From Parabacteroides hominis (GTDB lineage Bacteria; Bacteroidota; Bacteroidia; Bacteroidales; Tannerellaceae): a stretch of DNA of 64,000 nt. The notes beneath the pieces are model-generated. The model was not told the DNA's origin. It saw only the letters and a program-made list of their open reading frames with translations, and made no database searches. Below, piece by piece: positions 36,790-46,229 of the stretch (position 1 is the stretch's first letter; every line of letters starts with the position of its first letter). Where the stretch lies: the NCBI RefSeq assembly GCF_014287585.1, contig NZ_JACOOJ010000028.1, positions 1 through 64,000 on the forward strand, written 5' to 3'. The position numbers and the translations under genes are program-made.

Positions 36790-37517
36790 ATGATTTTTTA
36801 TATACAAGTGCAGGCAGAGGAAGGTATGCCTGTTTTACCGGTACTAACCGGTTGATGTTCATCACACATCGTACGGACAAATACACAGAGCTGGATGAGG
36901 TCAAAATGGTGACTAAAGGCGGTTGTACCTGGGTCCAACTCCGCATGAAAGATAATTTGAACTTGGAAGTCGCCAAAGCTGTCTCGCATTTTACCCTGTT
37001 CGACTGCGACACAGATTGCGCCTGCTGCCTGGACGACGATCTGGAAATGGCCTTCAAAGCCGGCATCCACTGCGTCCATTTAGGTAAAAACGACATACCG
37101 GTTTCCGAAGCCTGGTGCCGCATCATCGAGAAAGGACAAGAAGACCTCTTCCTTGTGGGAGCAACGGCCAACACGTTCGAAGATATCCTGAGAGCAGACC
37201 GGGAAGGAGCTTCCTACATCGGCCTGGGTCCCTACCGCTATACCGAGACAAAAAAGAACCTGAGCCCTGTGTTGGGATTGGAAGGGTATCGAAAAATCAT
37301 GGATCAATGTAGAGAAGCTGGTCTCGAAATTCCTATCTTTGCCATCGGAGGGATCGAGTTTGAAGACATCGCCCCCCTGATGGAAACAGGAATAGAAGGC
37401 ATCGCCGTTTCCGGAGCGATCATCAATGCCGAAGATCCGGTCGAAGAGACACGCCGTTTCATACGGGAGATCAACAAGCATAAACCGGACCCTTGCAGAG
37501 ACGATTCAGAAATATAA
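36780..37517 (+). CDS. thiE: thiamine phosphate synthase
   Basis: Joins HMP-PP and thiazole phosphate to give thiamine phosphate. 245 residues. The family barrel starts near residue 25 (MFITHRTDKY), with WVQLRMKD (about 55-62), HCVHLGKNDIP, GATANTFED, YIGLGPYRYTETKKNL and FAIGGIE. The first 25 residues are an extension, so the true start could be the Met at 36855; 36780 keeps coupling by a 10-nt overlap with the previous gene. Confidence 0.93.
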   Translation: MELDDFLYTSAGRGRYACFTGTNRLMFITHRTDKYTELDEVKMVTKGGCTWVQLRMKDNLNLEVAKAVSHFTLFDCDTDCACCLDDDLEMAFKAGIHCVHLGKNDIPVSEAWCRIIEKGQEDLFLVGATANTFEDILRADREGASYIGLGPYRYTETKKNLSPVLGLEGYRKIMDQCREAGLEIPIFAIGGIEFEDIAPLMETGIEGIAVSGAIINAEDPVEETRRFIREINKHKPDPCRDDSEI

Positions 37518-39245
<1,728 letters not shown>

Positions 39246-39306
39246 AAAGATTTGAAGTATCCAAATGCTGATTTGTCAGATGTGACCATACGATAGATCT
39301 AAAAAC

Positions 39307-39421
39307 AACTATCATACCATCATGTTTATTGTATATGACTTGAATATCATAACATACAAACATGATGGTTCCCTTTTCAACTATCATGCAACTATCATAA
39401 ATCAGCTGTTTAACCATCATT
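39307..39421. repeat. AAC(T/C)ATCAT repeats and inverted repeat
   Basis: Direct copies begin at 39307, 39379, 39390 and 39412, and an inverted copy (ATGATGGTT) at 39362-39370. A perfect 12-bp inverted repeat, ACCATCATGTTT (39316-39327) and AAACATGATGGT (39358-39369), encloses 30 nt. Confidence 0.6.
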
Positions 39422-39479
39422 TTAGCCGTTTTACTCAAAATAGATTACCGGAGTCGGCTTTTTTCTCTTTTCTTTAAAG

Positions 39480-39629
39480 TCATACCCCTAAGACTATATT
39501 TGCATCGATATTCAGCTTCCGGCTGATCTCACGAGCGACTTTCAAAGTCGGCTTGCATCTTTCCTGTAAGGCTACCGTCTCTTTTGGGAAGGAGACGGCA
39601 ACTCTTTCGGAAGGAATGCTTGTCGCTTT
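39480..39629 (-). other. short open stretch, possible gene remnant
   Basis: Open for 49 codons on minus with no ATG, ending in protein-like KVAREISRKLNIDANIVLG before TGA. It may be the C-terminus of a lost gene; nothing upstream continues it. Could be chance. Confidence 0.2.
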
Positions 39630-39772
39630 TCAAAATCAAGGTATAGTTTTTTTCGGAATAGTCTATACCCTTTTTACCTGTACCCTATAGCTTTTTACCG
39701 GATAGGTCATAGGCTGTTTTTTACGGGACGGTAGCCATAAAATATGGTACGTAAAGTATTTTTTTTAAATCA

Positions 39773-39936
39773 GCATTCACCTTCACACGGCTTGTAACCG
39801 TTTAAATTACAGCATTTTGCTGTGAACCCTAATGTGAAAGCGGTTTTTTTGCAGGTAAGCGTCTCCAGAGTTCACAGCCTTCACATCAAGTCGCTACAGG
39901 ATAGGCATTTACAGGGAGTGTGAATGTGAACCCTGA
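39773..39936. repeat. dispersed intergenic repeat, copy 2
   Basis: Opens with GCATTCACCTTCACAC, as does copy 1 at 403, and closes with GTGTGAATGTGAACC. TTGCTGTGAACCCT and GTTCACAG are kept inside. The middle is diverged, so the ends and inner dyads are under constraint or the copies are old. Confidence 0.65.
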
Positions 39937-39948
39937 TACAAAAAAACA

Positions 39949-40350
39949 TTAGAACTTCCGGAACGTATACGTTTTCCCCTCGCGGCTTAAGATCAGTTGC
40001 TTGGATTCCAATTTATCGATTGTATAAGTTTGTTTGGAAGAATCCCAGTCGGTATAAGGCAGGAATTTACTGATCGGCCTCGGATCATTCTCTAATTCCA
40101 GCAGCAATGTTTTTTCACCTTCCAACGTGTTGTAGCCATATTGATGGCGGAAAGAATCGATTTCCGTAACGTACACCTGGTACATAAACAAAGAATGTTC
40201 AAAATTAAAATAAACCGTGTCGACATTCTGCACGTCACCGCTTGCTTCTACCTTCTGTAATTGCCATTTGCCGAACAACTTGGATTCTGTGTCCTTGCTG
40301 CACGAGACGAACAGGATCACACAAAACGCTATCAATATATTTCTAACCAT
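39949..40350 (-). CDS. small lipocalin-like lipoprotein
   Basis: 133 residues from the ATG at 40350, which gives a lipoprotein signal (MVRNILIAFCVILFVSCSKD; Cys17). The mature part has a lipocalin-like start, LFGKWQLQKVEASG, and about eight strand-like segments ending KTYTFRKF. Longer in-frame starts (ATG 40377, TTG 40380) would spoil the signal peptide. Members of such families in Bacteroidetes have no proven ligand. Divergent from the GH43 gene. Confidence 0.75.
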   Translation of the reverse strand: MVRNILIAFCVILFVSCSKDTESKLFGKWQLQKVEASGDVQNVDTVYFNFEHSLFMYQVYVTEIDSFRHQYGYNTLEGEKTLLLELENDPRPISKFLPYTDWDSSKQTYTIDKLESKQLILSREGKTYTFRKF

Positions 40351-40452
40351 ACTCTTTTTTCTGCTTAAATCGGACATCAAAGGAAAGGAAATAATTTCAA
40401 TTTTGTATATTTGTCGTCATTTATTATGTGTTTTTAATTTTACAGACATTCT

Positions 40453-41565
40453 ATGAGACAAATGAAACAATTTGTAATACTGCTTTCAGCAGTATTCACT
40501 TTTTCTTCCTGCGTACACAAGGCGCAGAAGGAACAACAGGAAAAAAGTATCGTGCATACCAATCCCCTCCCCGTACAGTTTGGTGATCCGTATGTATTGC
40601 TGGCTTCGGACGGCATATACTATATGTATGGAACAGGCGGAGGCGCCGTCGACGGCTTCAGTGTGTATTCCTCTCCCGACATGGTAAACTGGAAAGCCGA
40701 AGGACAGGTATTCCGAGGGAACGTCCCGGGATCATGGGGAGTCGCCAACTTCTGGGCTCCGGAGGTGTATGAACGCAATGGCAAGTTCTATATGCTGTAC
40801 AGTGCCGACTGGAAAGAAAATCCGACTAACGAACTGGAAAATTTCCGTATCGGAGTGGCCGTTGCAGACAAACCGACAGGACCCTTCAAAGAATTATCAG
40901 ACAAACCTTTGTTTGATCCGGGTTATCCGGTTATCGACGGGAACCTGATCGACGACGAGGATGGACGGACCTATATGTATTTCTCCCGTTGTTGCTACAA
41001 ACATCCGGTGGAAAGCGAAATTGCCGAACAGGCTAAAAAAAATGGGAAATTCGACGAGATAGAAGAAAGCTGGATATACGGCATCGAGGTAAAACCGGAT
41101 TTGACAGAGGTGATCGGCGAACCGGTCCTGCTGCTCAGACCGCCTGTAAAACTGGACGACACGCAATCCGAATGGGAAAGCCGCTCCGTTACTTCCGGTG
41201 AGATTAACCGCCGTTGGACGGAAGGGCCCTACACGATGAAAAAGGGAGATACCTACTATATGATGTATTCGGCCAATTATTATAAAGGCAAGAATTATGC
41301 TGTCGGCTATGCGACTTCAAAAAGTCCGCTCGGTCCGTTTGTCAAATCGAACGACAATCCGGTACTTCAAAAGAATGTGGAACGGGGAGGTATCGTTACC
41401 GGTACGGGGCACAACAGCGTGACCTGGTCGAAAGACGGCAAGCAGATGTATTGTGTTTATCATGGTTACACCCAGAAAACAGGAAACGAGCGGGTCGTCT
41501 TTATCGACAAGATGGGAATCGATGAGAACGGCAAGCTCTATGTGGAAGGACCGACCGCGGAATAA
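40453..41565 (+). CDS. glycoside hydrolase family 43 lipoprotein
   Basis: Predicted arabinosidase/xylosidase-type enzyme on the cell surface or in the periplasm. 370 residues: lipobox FTFSSC (Cys20), then a five-bladed propeller. Candidate catalytic residues: general base Asp in VQFGDPYVLL, the middle Asp in GYPVIDGNLIDDEDG and the acid Glu in RWTEGPYTMKKGDTYYMMYS. GTGHNSVTW is the usual last blade. TATATTTG at 40403-40410 may be its -7 element. No SusC/D genes next to it. Confidence 0.92.
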   Translation: MRQMKQFVILLSAVFTFSSCVHKAQKEQQEKSIVHTNPLPVQFGDPYVLLASDGIYYMYGTGGGAVDGFSVYSSPDMVNWKAEGQVFRGNVPGSWGVANFWAPEVYERNGKFYMLYSADWKENPTNELENFRIGVAVADKPTGPFKELSDKPLFDPGYPVIDGNLIDDEDGRTYMYFSRCCYKHPVESEIAEQAKKNGKFDEIEESWIYGIEVKPDLTEVIGEPVLLLRPPVKLDDTQSEWESRSVTSGEINRRWTEGPYTMKKGDTYYMMYSANYYKGKNYAVGYATSKSPLGPFVKSNDNPVLQKNVERGGIVTGTGHNSVTWSKDGKQMYCVYHGYTQKTGNERVVFIDKMGIDENGKLYVEGPTAE

Positions 41566-41640
41566 ATTAAAAATTAAGAATTAAGAATTAAAAAATATCA
41601 TCGACCGTAATTTTTTAATTTTTAATTCTTAATTTTTAAT
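41566..41640. terminator. AT-rich bidirectional terminator hairpin
   Basis: 31-nt arms (41566-41596 and 41610-41640) pair with one mismatch around a 13-nt loop. It consists almost only of A and T and sits between convergent GH43 and hisB; direct taaga-att repeats make up the arm. Confidence 0.7.
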
Positions 41641-42768
41641 TCACAAAGTTCCTTTCGTGCTCGGCAGTTCAAACCTGTAAATATCGCGGCGGATAGCCAT
41701 CTTGATGGAACGGGCCAAAGCCTTGAAGATTCCTTCTATCTTATGATGCTCGTTTGTGCCTTCCGCTTTAATGTTCAGGTTCATGCGGGCGGCATCGCTC
41801 AGGCTTTTAAAGAAATGCAAGAACATTTCGGTCGGCATATCCCCTACTTTCTCACGGTGAAAGGCTGCATCCCAGACTAACCAGGGACGTCCGCCGAAAT
41901 CAAGCGCCACACTGCACAGACAATCGTCCATCGGCAGGCAGTAACCGTAGCGTTCGATCCCCCTCTTATCGCCCAAAGCCTTTAACAAAGCTTCTCCAAG
42001 CGCAATAGCCGTATCTTCTATCGTATGATGTTCGTCTACTTCCAGATCCCCTTTTACCCGTACCGTCAAATCGATACCCGAATGTTTTCCGATCTGGTCG
42101 AGCATGTGGTCGAAGAAACCGAGACCGGTGGAAATCTCCGTCCGCCCATGTCCGTCCAGGTTCACTTCCACAAAAATATCCGTCTCCCTTGTCGTACGTC
42201 GAACAGTGGCCCGGCGTTCTCCGGCAAAAAGATATTCCGTAATCCGGTCCCAATCGTCCGTAATCAGGACGGGAGAAATAGCCGGATTCTCCGTGAGCAA
42301 CCGTCGAGCCTCGCCGTCATCCGGACGAAGCCATATCCCTTTTGCCCCTAAATTGACTGCCAGCTGCATATCCGTCAGCCGGTCACCTATCACATAGCTA
42401 TTTGCCAGATCATATTCGCCGGACAGATAATTGCCCAACATGCCTGTGCGAGGTTTCCGGTTCGGAGAGTTTTCTTCCGGAAAAGAACGGTCGATCAGGA
42501 TATCGTCGAAACGGATTCCCTCGCCTTCCAATGTCTTCAACATCTTGTTATGTGCCGGCCAGAAAGTATCTTCCGGAAAAGAATCCGTACCTAAACCGTC
42601 CTGGTTCGTCACCATCACAAACTCGAAATCCAGTTGCTTACGGATAAAGTACAGGTTACGGAATACCTTCGGATAAAACTCCAGCTTTTCCAGACTGTCC
42701 AGCTGATAATCCACCGGCGGTTCTATCACAATCGTTCCGTCCCTGTCTATGAATAAGGCTCTTTTCAT
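41641..42768 (-). CDS. hisB: bifunctional histidinol-phosphatase / imidazoleglycerol-phosphate dehydratase
   Basis: Two steps of histidine synthesis on one chain. 375 residues: HAD phosphatase (about 1-165; FIDRDGTIV with Asp8 and Asp10, [22 protein letters not shown]) and IGPD (about 180-375; [47 protein letters not shown], metal-binding His clusters). This fusion is common in enterobacteria and Bacteroidetes. It starts 5 nt after hisC. Confidence 0.96.
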   Translation of the reverse strand: MKRALFIDRDGTIVIEPPVDYQLDSLEKLEFYPKVFRNLYFIRKQLDFEFVMVTNQDGLGTDSFPEDTFWPAHNKMLKTLEGEGIRFDDILIDRSFPEENSPNRKPRTGMLGNYLSGEYDLANSYVIGDRLTDMQLAVNLGAKGIWLRPDDGEARRLLTENPAISPVLITDDWDRITEYLFAGERRATVRRTTRETDIFVEVNLDGHGRTEISTGLGFFDHMLDQIGKHSGIDLTVRVKGDLEVDEHHTIEDTAIALGEALLKALGDKRGIERYGYCLPMDDCLCSVALDFGGRPWLVWDAAFHREKVGDMPTEMFLHFFKSLSDAARMNLNIKAEGTNEHHKIEGIFKALARSIKMAIRRDIYRFELPSTKGTL

Positions 42769-42773
42769 ATTTT

Positions 42774-43805
42774 CTACATCCTTTTAAGCGCTTCGAGCAA
42801 AGCATCGTTTTCACCCGGCTTGCCGACTGTAATGCGAAGGCAGCCGTTACACATGGTCACGTTTGTCCGGTTGCGGACGATGATACCCTGTCTAACCAGA
42901 TTCTTATAGACCGTATCGGCATTCGTCACTTCGACCAGGATAAAGTTTGCATCCGTAGGATAAATCTTGCGCACGCAGTTCAACTCCGGCAGTGCGGTCT
43001 GCAAACGAATCCGTTCGGAAAGGATCGAACGAAGCTGGTCTTCCATCCGTTCCTTGTTTTCAAGTACATACAAGGCGCGTTCCTGAGTCAGCAGATTAAC
43101 ATTGTACGGATATTTGATCTTATTGAGGATCGCAATGATTTCGGGAGAAGCAAAAGCCATCCCCAATCGGATTCCGGCAGCCCCCCATGCTTTCGACATG
43201 GTCTGCAAGACGATCAGGTTCGGGAATTTGTCCAACTCGCCTAAGAATGAAGGTTCGATGGAGAAGTCGACATAAGCCTCGTCTATCACAACGATTCCCT
43301 GGAACGTGTTCAATACTTTATAAAGACGGTCACGGCTCAGGTTATTTCCCGTCGGGTTGTTGGGTGAACACAGGAATATCACCTTCACCCAGTCGTTTGC
43401 TGCCTCCAAAAGGCTGTCGGTATCGAGGTCGAACTTCCGGTCTAACTTGATCTTCCGGAACTCTACGTTATTGACATTGGCTGCTACTTCATACATCCCG
43501 TAGGAAGGGTCGATGCTTACGATGCTGTCGATAGACGGTTCGCAAAACGCACGGATAATCAGATCGATCGGTTCGTCACTTCCGTTCCCCAGGAAGATAG
43601 ACTCGCGTTTCACCCCTTTGAGTTCCGCAATCTTCTTTTTCAGTTCCCATTGCAAGGGATCGGGATAGCGGTTGTACGGTCTGTTAAACGGGTTCTCGTT
43701 TGCATCCAGGAAAACGGAGGCATTGCCCTGAAACTCATCTCTGGCGGACGAGTAGGGCTTCATGTTCCAGACATTGGGTCTGACTAAATCTTTTAAGTCT
43801 TTCAT
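42774..43805 (-). CDS. hisC: histidinol-phosphate aminotransferase
   Basis: PLP enzyme (fold type I) turning imidazole acetol phosphate into histidinol phosphate. 343 residues. [17 protein letters not shown] at about 35, [15 protein letters not shown] (about 78-92), [10 protein letters not shown] and the PLP lysine in [15 protein letters not shown]. The start overlaps the hisD stop by 4 nt. Confidence 0.95.
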   Translation of the reverse strand: MKDLKDLVRPNVWNMKPYSSARDEFQGNASVFLDANENPFNRPYNRYPDPLQWELKKKIAELKGVKRESIFLGNGSDEPIDLIIRAFCEPSIDSIVSIDPSYGMYEVAANVNNVEFRKIKLDRKFDLDTDSLLEAANDWVKVIFLCSPNNPTGNNLSRDRLYKVLNTFQGIVVIDEAYVDFSIEPSFLGELDKFPNLIVLQTMSKAWGAAGIRLGMAFASPEIIAILNKIKYPYNVNLLTQERALYVLENKERMEDQLRSILSERIRLQTALPELNCVRKIYPTDANFILVEVTNADTVYKNLVRQGIIVRNRTNVTMCNGCLRITVGKPGENDALLEALKRM

Positions 43806-45091
43806 AATGTGTTCAATCTGATTGTTACTGCATTCTTGTGCGCATCCAACTGCTCGTTGGCCGCCATTGCCTGAATCGTCCCGCCCAACTGCTTGATGCC
43901 GTCGGCCGTGATCTCCTGGAACGTGATCTTTTTGATAAAACTGTCCAGGTTCACGCCACTGTAGGCTTTTGCATATCCGTTGGTCGGTAACGTATGGTTC
44001 GTACCGGAAGCATAGTCGCCTGCGCTTTCCGGCGTATAGGGCCCCATAAAGACACTGCCTGCATTCTCGATCTGCCCGGCAATATCAGCATAATCGGTCG
44101 TCTGGATAATCAGATGTTCCGGAGCGTACAGGTTGGTGAAGTCGATCACTTCCTGTTTATCCTTCAGCACGATAAGACGGCTGTGGCCCAACGATTTTTC
44201 CGTGATCTCCTTACGGGGCAACCGGTCCAGTTGTTCCCGGATCGCTTGCATGACCGGTTCGACGATGCTTTCGGATGCCGTCACCAGCATGGCCTGGCTG
44301 TCTACTCCATGTTCTGCCTGGGAAAGGAAATCGGCGGCGATAAAGGCAGGATTGGCCGATTCGTCCGCTATCACTTCCACTTCGGAAGGACCGGCAGGCA
44401 TGTCGATGGCCACCTCTTTCAGGCTGACCAACTGTTTGGCTGCCGTCACATACTGGTTACCGGGCCCGAATATCTTATATACCTTCGGAACCGATTCCGT
44501 TCCGTAAGCCATCGCCGCTATGGCCTGAATGCCTCCAGCCTTGAATATCTTGCTAACTCCTGCCGTTTCCGCGGCAAACAGGATTGCGGGGTGTACCTTT
44601 CCTTCCCTGTCGGGAGGCGTACAAAGCACGATTTCCTTACAACCGGCAATACGGGCCGGGACAGCCAACATCAGGACGGTAGAGAAAAGAGGAGCCGTTC
44701 CACCCGGAATGTACAAACCTACCTTTTCTATAGCTACCGCTTTCTGCCAGCAGGTGACGCCCGGTGTCGTCTCCACCTTCTTTCCTGTAAAACACTGTGA
44801 AGCGTGGAATATCTCTATGTTATTCTTTGCCTGACGAATAGCCTGCTTCAGGTCTTCGGGCACAAGCTCCTTAGCTTCCGCTAATTCCTGTTCGGAAACC
44901 TGCAATCCTTTGAAAGTTGCAGGATCTATTTTGTCGAACTTCTCCTCATACCGGATAACGGCGGCATCTCCTCCTTTCCGGACTTCATCCAGCACCGTGC
45001 GAACCGTATCGAACAGTGTCGTGACATCCAGCGCCGGACGCAGGGCCAATGAGGCCCATTCTTCTCTTGACGGATATTTGATTACTTCCAC
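43802..45091 (-). CDS. hisD: histidinol dehydrogenase
   Basis: Oxidises histidinol to histidine with two NAD. 429 residues. [60 protein letters not shown] and YAPEHLII are family motifs. The start is GTG at 45091: a stop lies two codons upstream and no ATG fits. The unusual start codon may lower translation. It follows hisG by 33 nt. Confidence 0.96.
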   Translation of the reverse strand: MEVIKYPSREEWASLALRPALDVTTLFDTVRTVLDEVRKGGDAAVIRYEEKFDKIDPATFKGLQVSEQELAEAKELVPEDLKQAIRQAKNNIEIFHASQCFTGKKVETTPGVTCWQKAVAIEKVGLYIPGGTAPLFSTVLMLAVPARIAGCKEIVLCTPPDREGKVHPAILFAAETAGVSKIFKAGGIQAIAAMAYGTESVPKVYKIFGPGNQYVTAAKQLVSLKEVAIDMPAGPSEVEVIADESANPAFIAADFLSQAEHGVDSQAMLVTASESIVEPVMQAIREQLDRLPRKEITEKSLGHSRLIVLKDKQEVIDFTNLYAPEHLIIQTTDYADIAGQIENAGSVFMGPYTPESAGDYASGTNHTLPTNGYAKAYSGVNLDSFIKKITFQEITADGIKQLGGTIQAMAANEQLDAHKNAVTIRLNTL

Positions 45092-45124
45092 TTTCTAAAT
45101 TGATAATTAAAAATCAAAAAATGT

Positions 45125-45976
45125 TTACAAAATCATTTTCTCAATCGGTATCACCAATATACCTTCTGCTCCCAACGATTTCAGTTTACCGATGATTTCC
45201 CAGAAATGTTTCTCCGCTATGACAGACTGGACAGACACCCAGTTCTCGTCGGCAAGCGGCGTGATGGTCGGGCTCTTCATACCCGGCAGCACTTCTATGA
45301 TCTCGTTCATCTTGTCTTTCGGAGCGTTCAGCAATACATATTTCTTGCCTTCCGCAACCTGGATCGCCTCGAAACGGAACAACAGTTCATCCAGGATAGC
45401 CTGTTTTTCATCCGACAGGTTGTTGTTGGCAATCAACAGGGCTTCGCTCTGCATGATGACTTCCACCTCTTTGAGCTGATTGCTCACCAATGTGCTGCCG
45501 GAGCTGACAATATCGAAAATCGCATCCGCGAGGCCGATACCCGGCGCAATTTCCACAGATCCGCTGATTACGTGAAGGTCTGCTTTCACTCCCTTTTTGG
45601 CCAGATAAGCCTTCAGTATTTCCGGATAAGAAGTAGCGATCGTCTTTCCGGCGAACCATTCCACCCCCTGGTAATCTTCATCTTTCGGAATGGCGAGTGA
45701 AAGGCGGCATTTGCTGAATCCCAAACGTTTGATCAGCTTCGCCTCCTGTCCTTTCTCTACATATTCGTTTTCGCCTACGATACCTATGTCGGCAACGCCA
45801 TTGGCAACTGATTGCGGGATATCGTCGTCGCGAAGGAATAAGACTTCTACAGGAAACCCTTTTGCCGACAACAGCAAAATACGTTTTCCCCTGTTCAGTT
45901 TGATACCGGCTTCTTCCAAGAGAAGCATTGTTTCATCGTAAAGACGACCTTTAGATTGTACTGCGATTCGTAACAT
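45125..45976 (-). CDS. hisG: ATP phosphoribosyltransferase (long form)
   Basis: First step of histidine synthesis, feedback-inhibited by histidine. 283 residues: catalytic domains (about 1-210; AVQSKGRLYDETMLLL, VADIGIVGENEY, GSVEIAPGIGLADAIFDIVSSG) and the C-terminal regulatory ACT-like domain (about 210-283) of the long form. First gene of hisG-D-C-B; the rest of the pathway is not in the window. Expressed through the leader attenuator at 46012-46136. Confidence 0.96.
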   Translation of the reverse strand: MLRIAVQSKGRLYDETMLLLEEAGIKLNRGKRILLLSAKGFPVEVLFLRDDDIPQSVANGVADIGIVGENEYVEKGQEAKLIKRLGFSKCRLSLAIPKDEDYQGVEWFAGKTIATSYPEILKAYLAKKGVKADLHVISGSVEIAPGIGLADAIFDIVSSGSTLVSNQLKEVEVIMQSEALLIANNNLSDEKQAILDELLFRFEAIQVAEGKKYVLLNAPKDKMNEIIEVLPGMKSPTITPLADENWVSVQSVIAEKHFWEIIGKLKSLGAEGILVIPIEKMIL

Positions 45977-46011
45977 GTTTATTTTGTTTATATATATTAT
46001 TCCAAAAACAA

Positions 46012-46043
46012 AATAAGGCCCACCGTAAACGGCAAGCCTTATT
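46012..46043 (-). terminator. his attenuator terminator
   Basis: On the minus strand AATAAGGCTTGCCG (46043-46030) pairs with CGGTGGGCCTTATT (46025-46012) around TTTA: 14 pairs counting G-U. TT-G-TTTTT follows. The 5' arm can pair instead with CGGTGGGCT at 46083-46075, which nearly copies the 3' arm. It ends 36 nt before hisG. Confidence 0.88.
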
Positions 46044-46074
46044 CATTTATATCATATGTTCCTACATACCACAC

Positions 46075-46083
46075 AGCCCACCG
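46075..46083 (-). promoter_or_regulatory. his anti-terminator segment
   Basis: CGGTGGGCT right after the leader stop can bind the 5' arm of the terminator (anti-terminator) or CTCCACC inside the leader (46115-46109). This is the third element needed for attenuation. Confidence 0.75.
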
Positions 46084-46085
46084 AA

Positions 46086-46136
46086 CTATTGCCCGTTGTA
46101 ATGATGATGGTGGAGATGCAGAACTGTACTTTTCAT
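46086..46136 (-). CDS. hisL: histidine operon leader peptide
   Basis: A 16-residue ORF, MKSTVLHLHHHHYNGQ, with five His codons of which four are in a row. Its ATG is about 20 nt after the promoter -7 box and its TAG is 2 nt before the anti-terminator segment. Ribosome stalling at His would free that segment; reaching the stop would cover it and let the terminator form. It is too short for usual gene calling. Confidence 0.88.
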   Translation of the reverse strand: MKSTVLHLHHHHYNGQ

Positions 46137-46156
46137 TTGTTATTATTTTTACGCTG

Positions 46157-46186
46157 CAAAGTTACAATAATAATTGAATTGGCAAA
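46157..46186 (-). promoter_or_regulatory. his operon promoter
   Basis: Minus strand TTTG (46183-46186), 18 nt, TAACTTTG (46157-46164). The start is expected about 10-15 nt before the leader-peptide ATG. Confidence 0.7.
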
Positions 46187-46229
46187 TAAAACTTACAAAA
46201 GATTAGCTAAGCAGGGCAATTTTTTTCTC

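Larger units (their letters stand above)
39246..39948. other. gene-poor region with several repeat types
   Basis: No convincing gene. From left to right: repeated AAC(T/C)ATCAT motifs and a 12-bp inverted repeat (39307-39421), a 50-codon open stretch without an ATG on minus (39480-39629), TA-rich palindromes (39655-39760) and the second copy of the dispersed repeat (39773-39936). It separates the thi operon from the convergent small lipoprotein gene. Confidence 0.6.
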
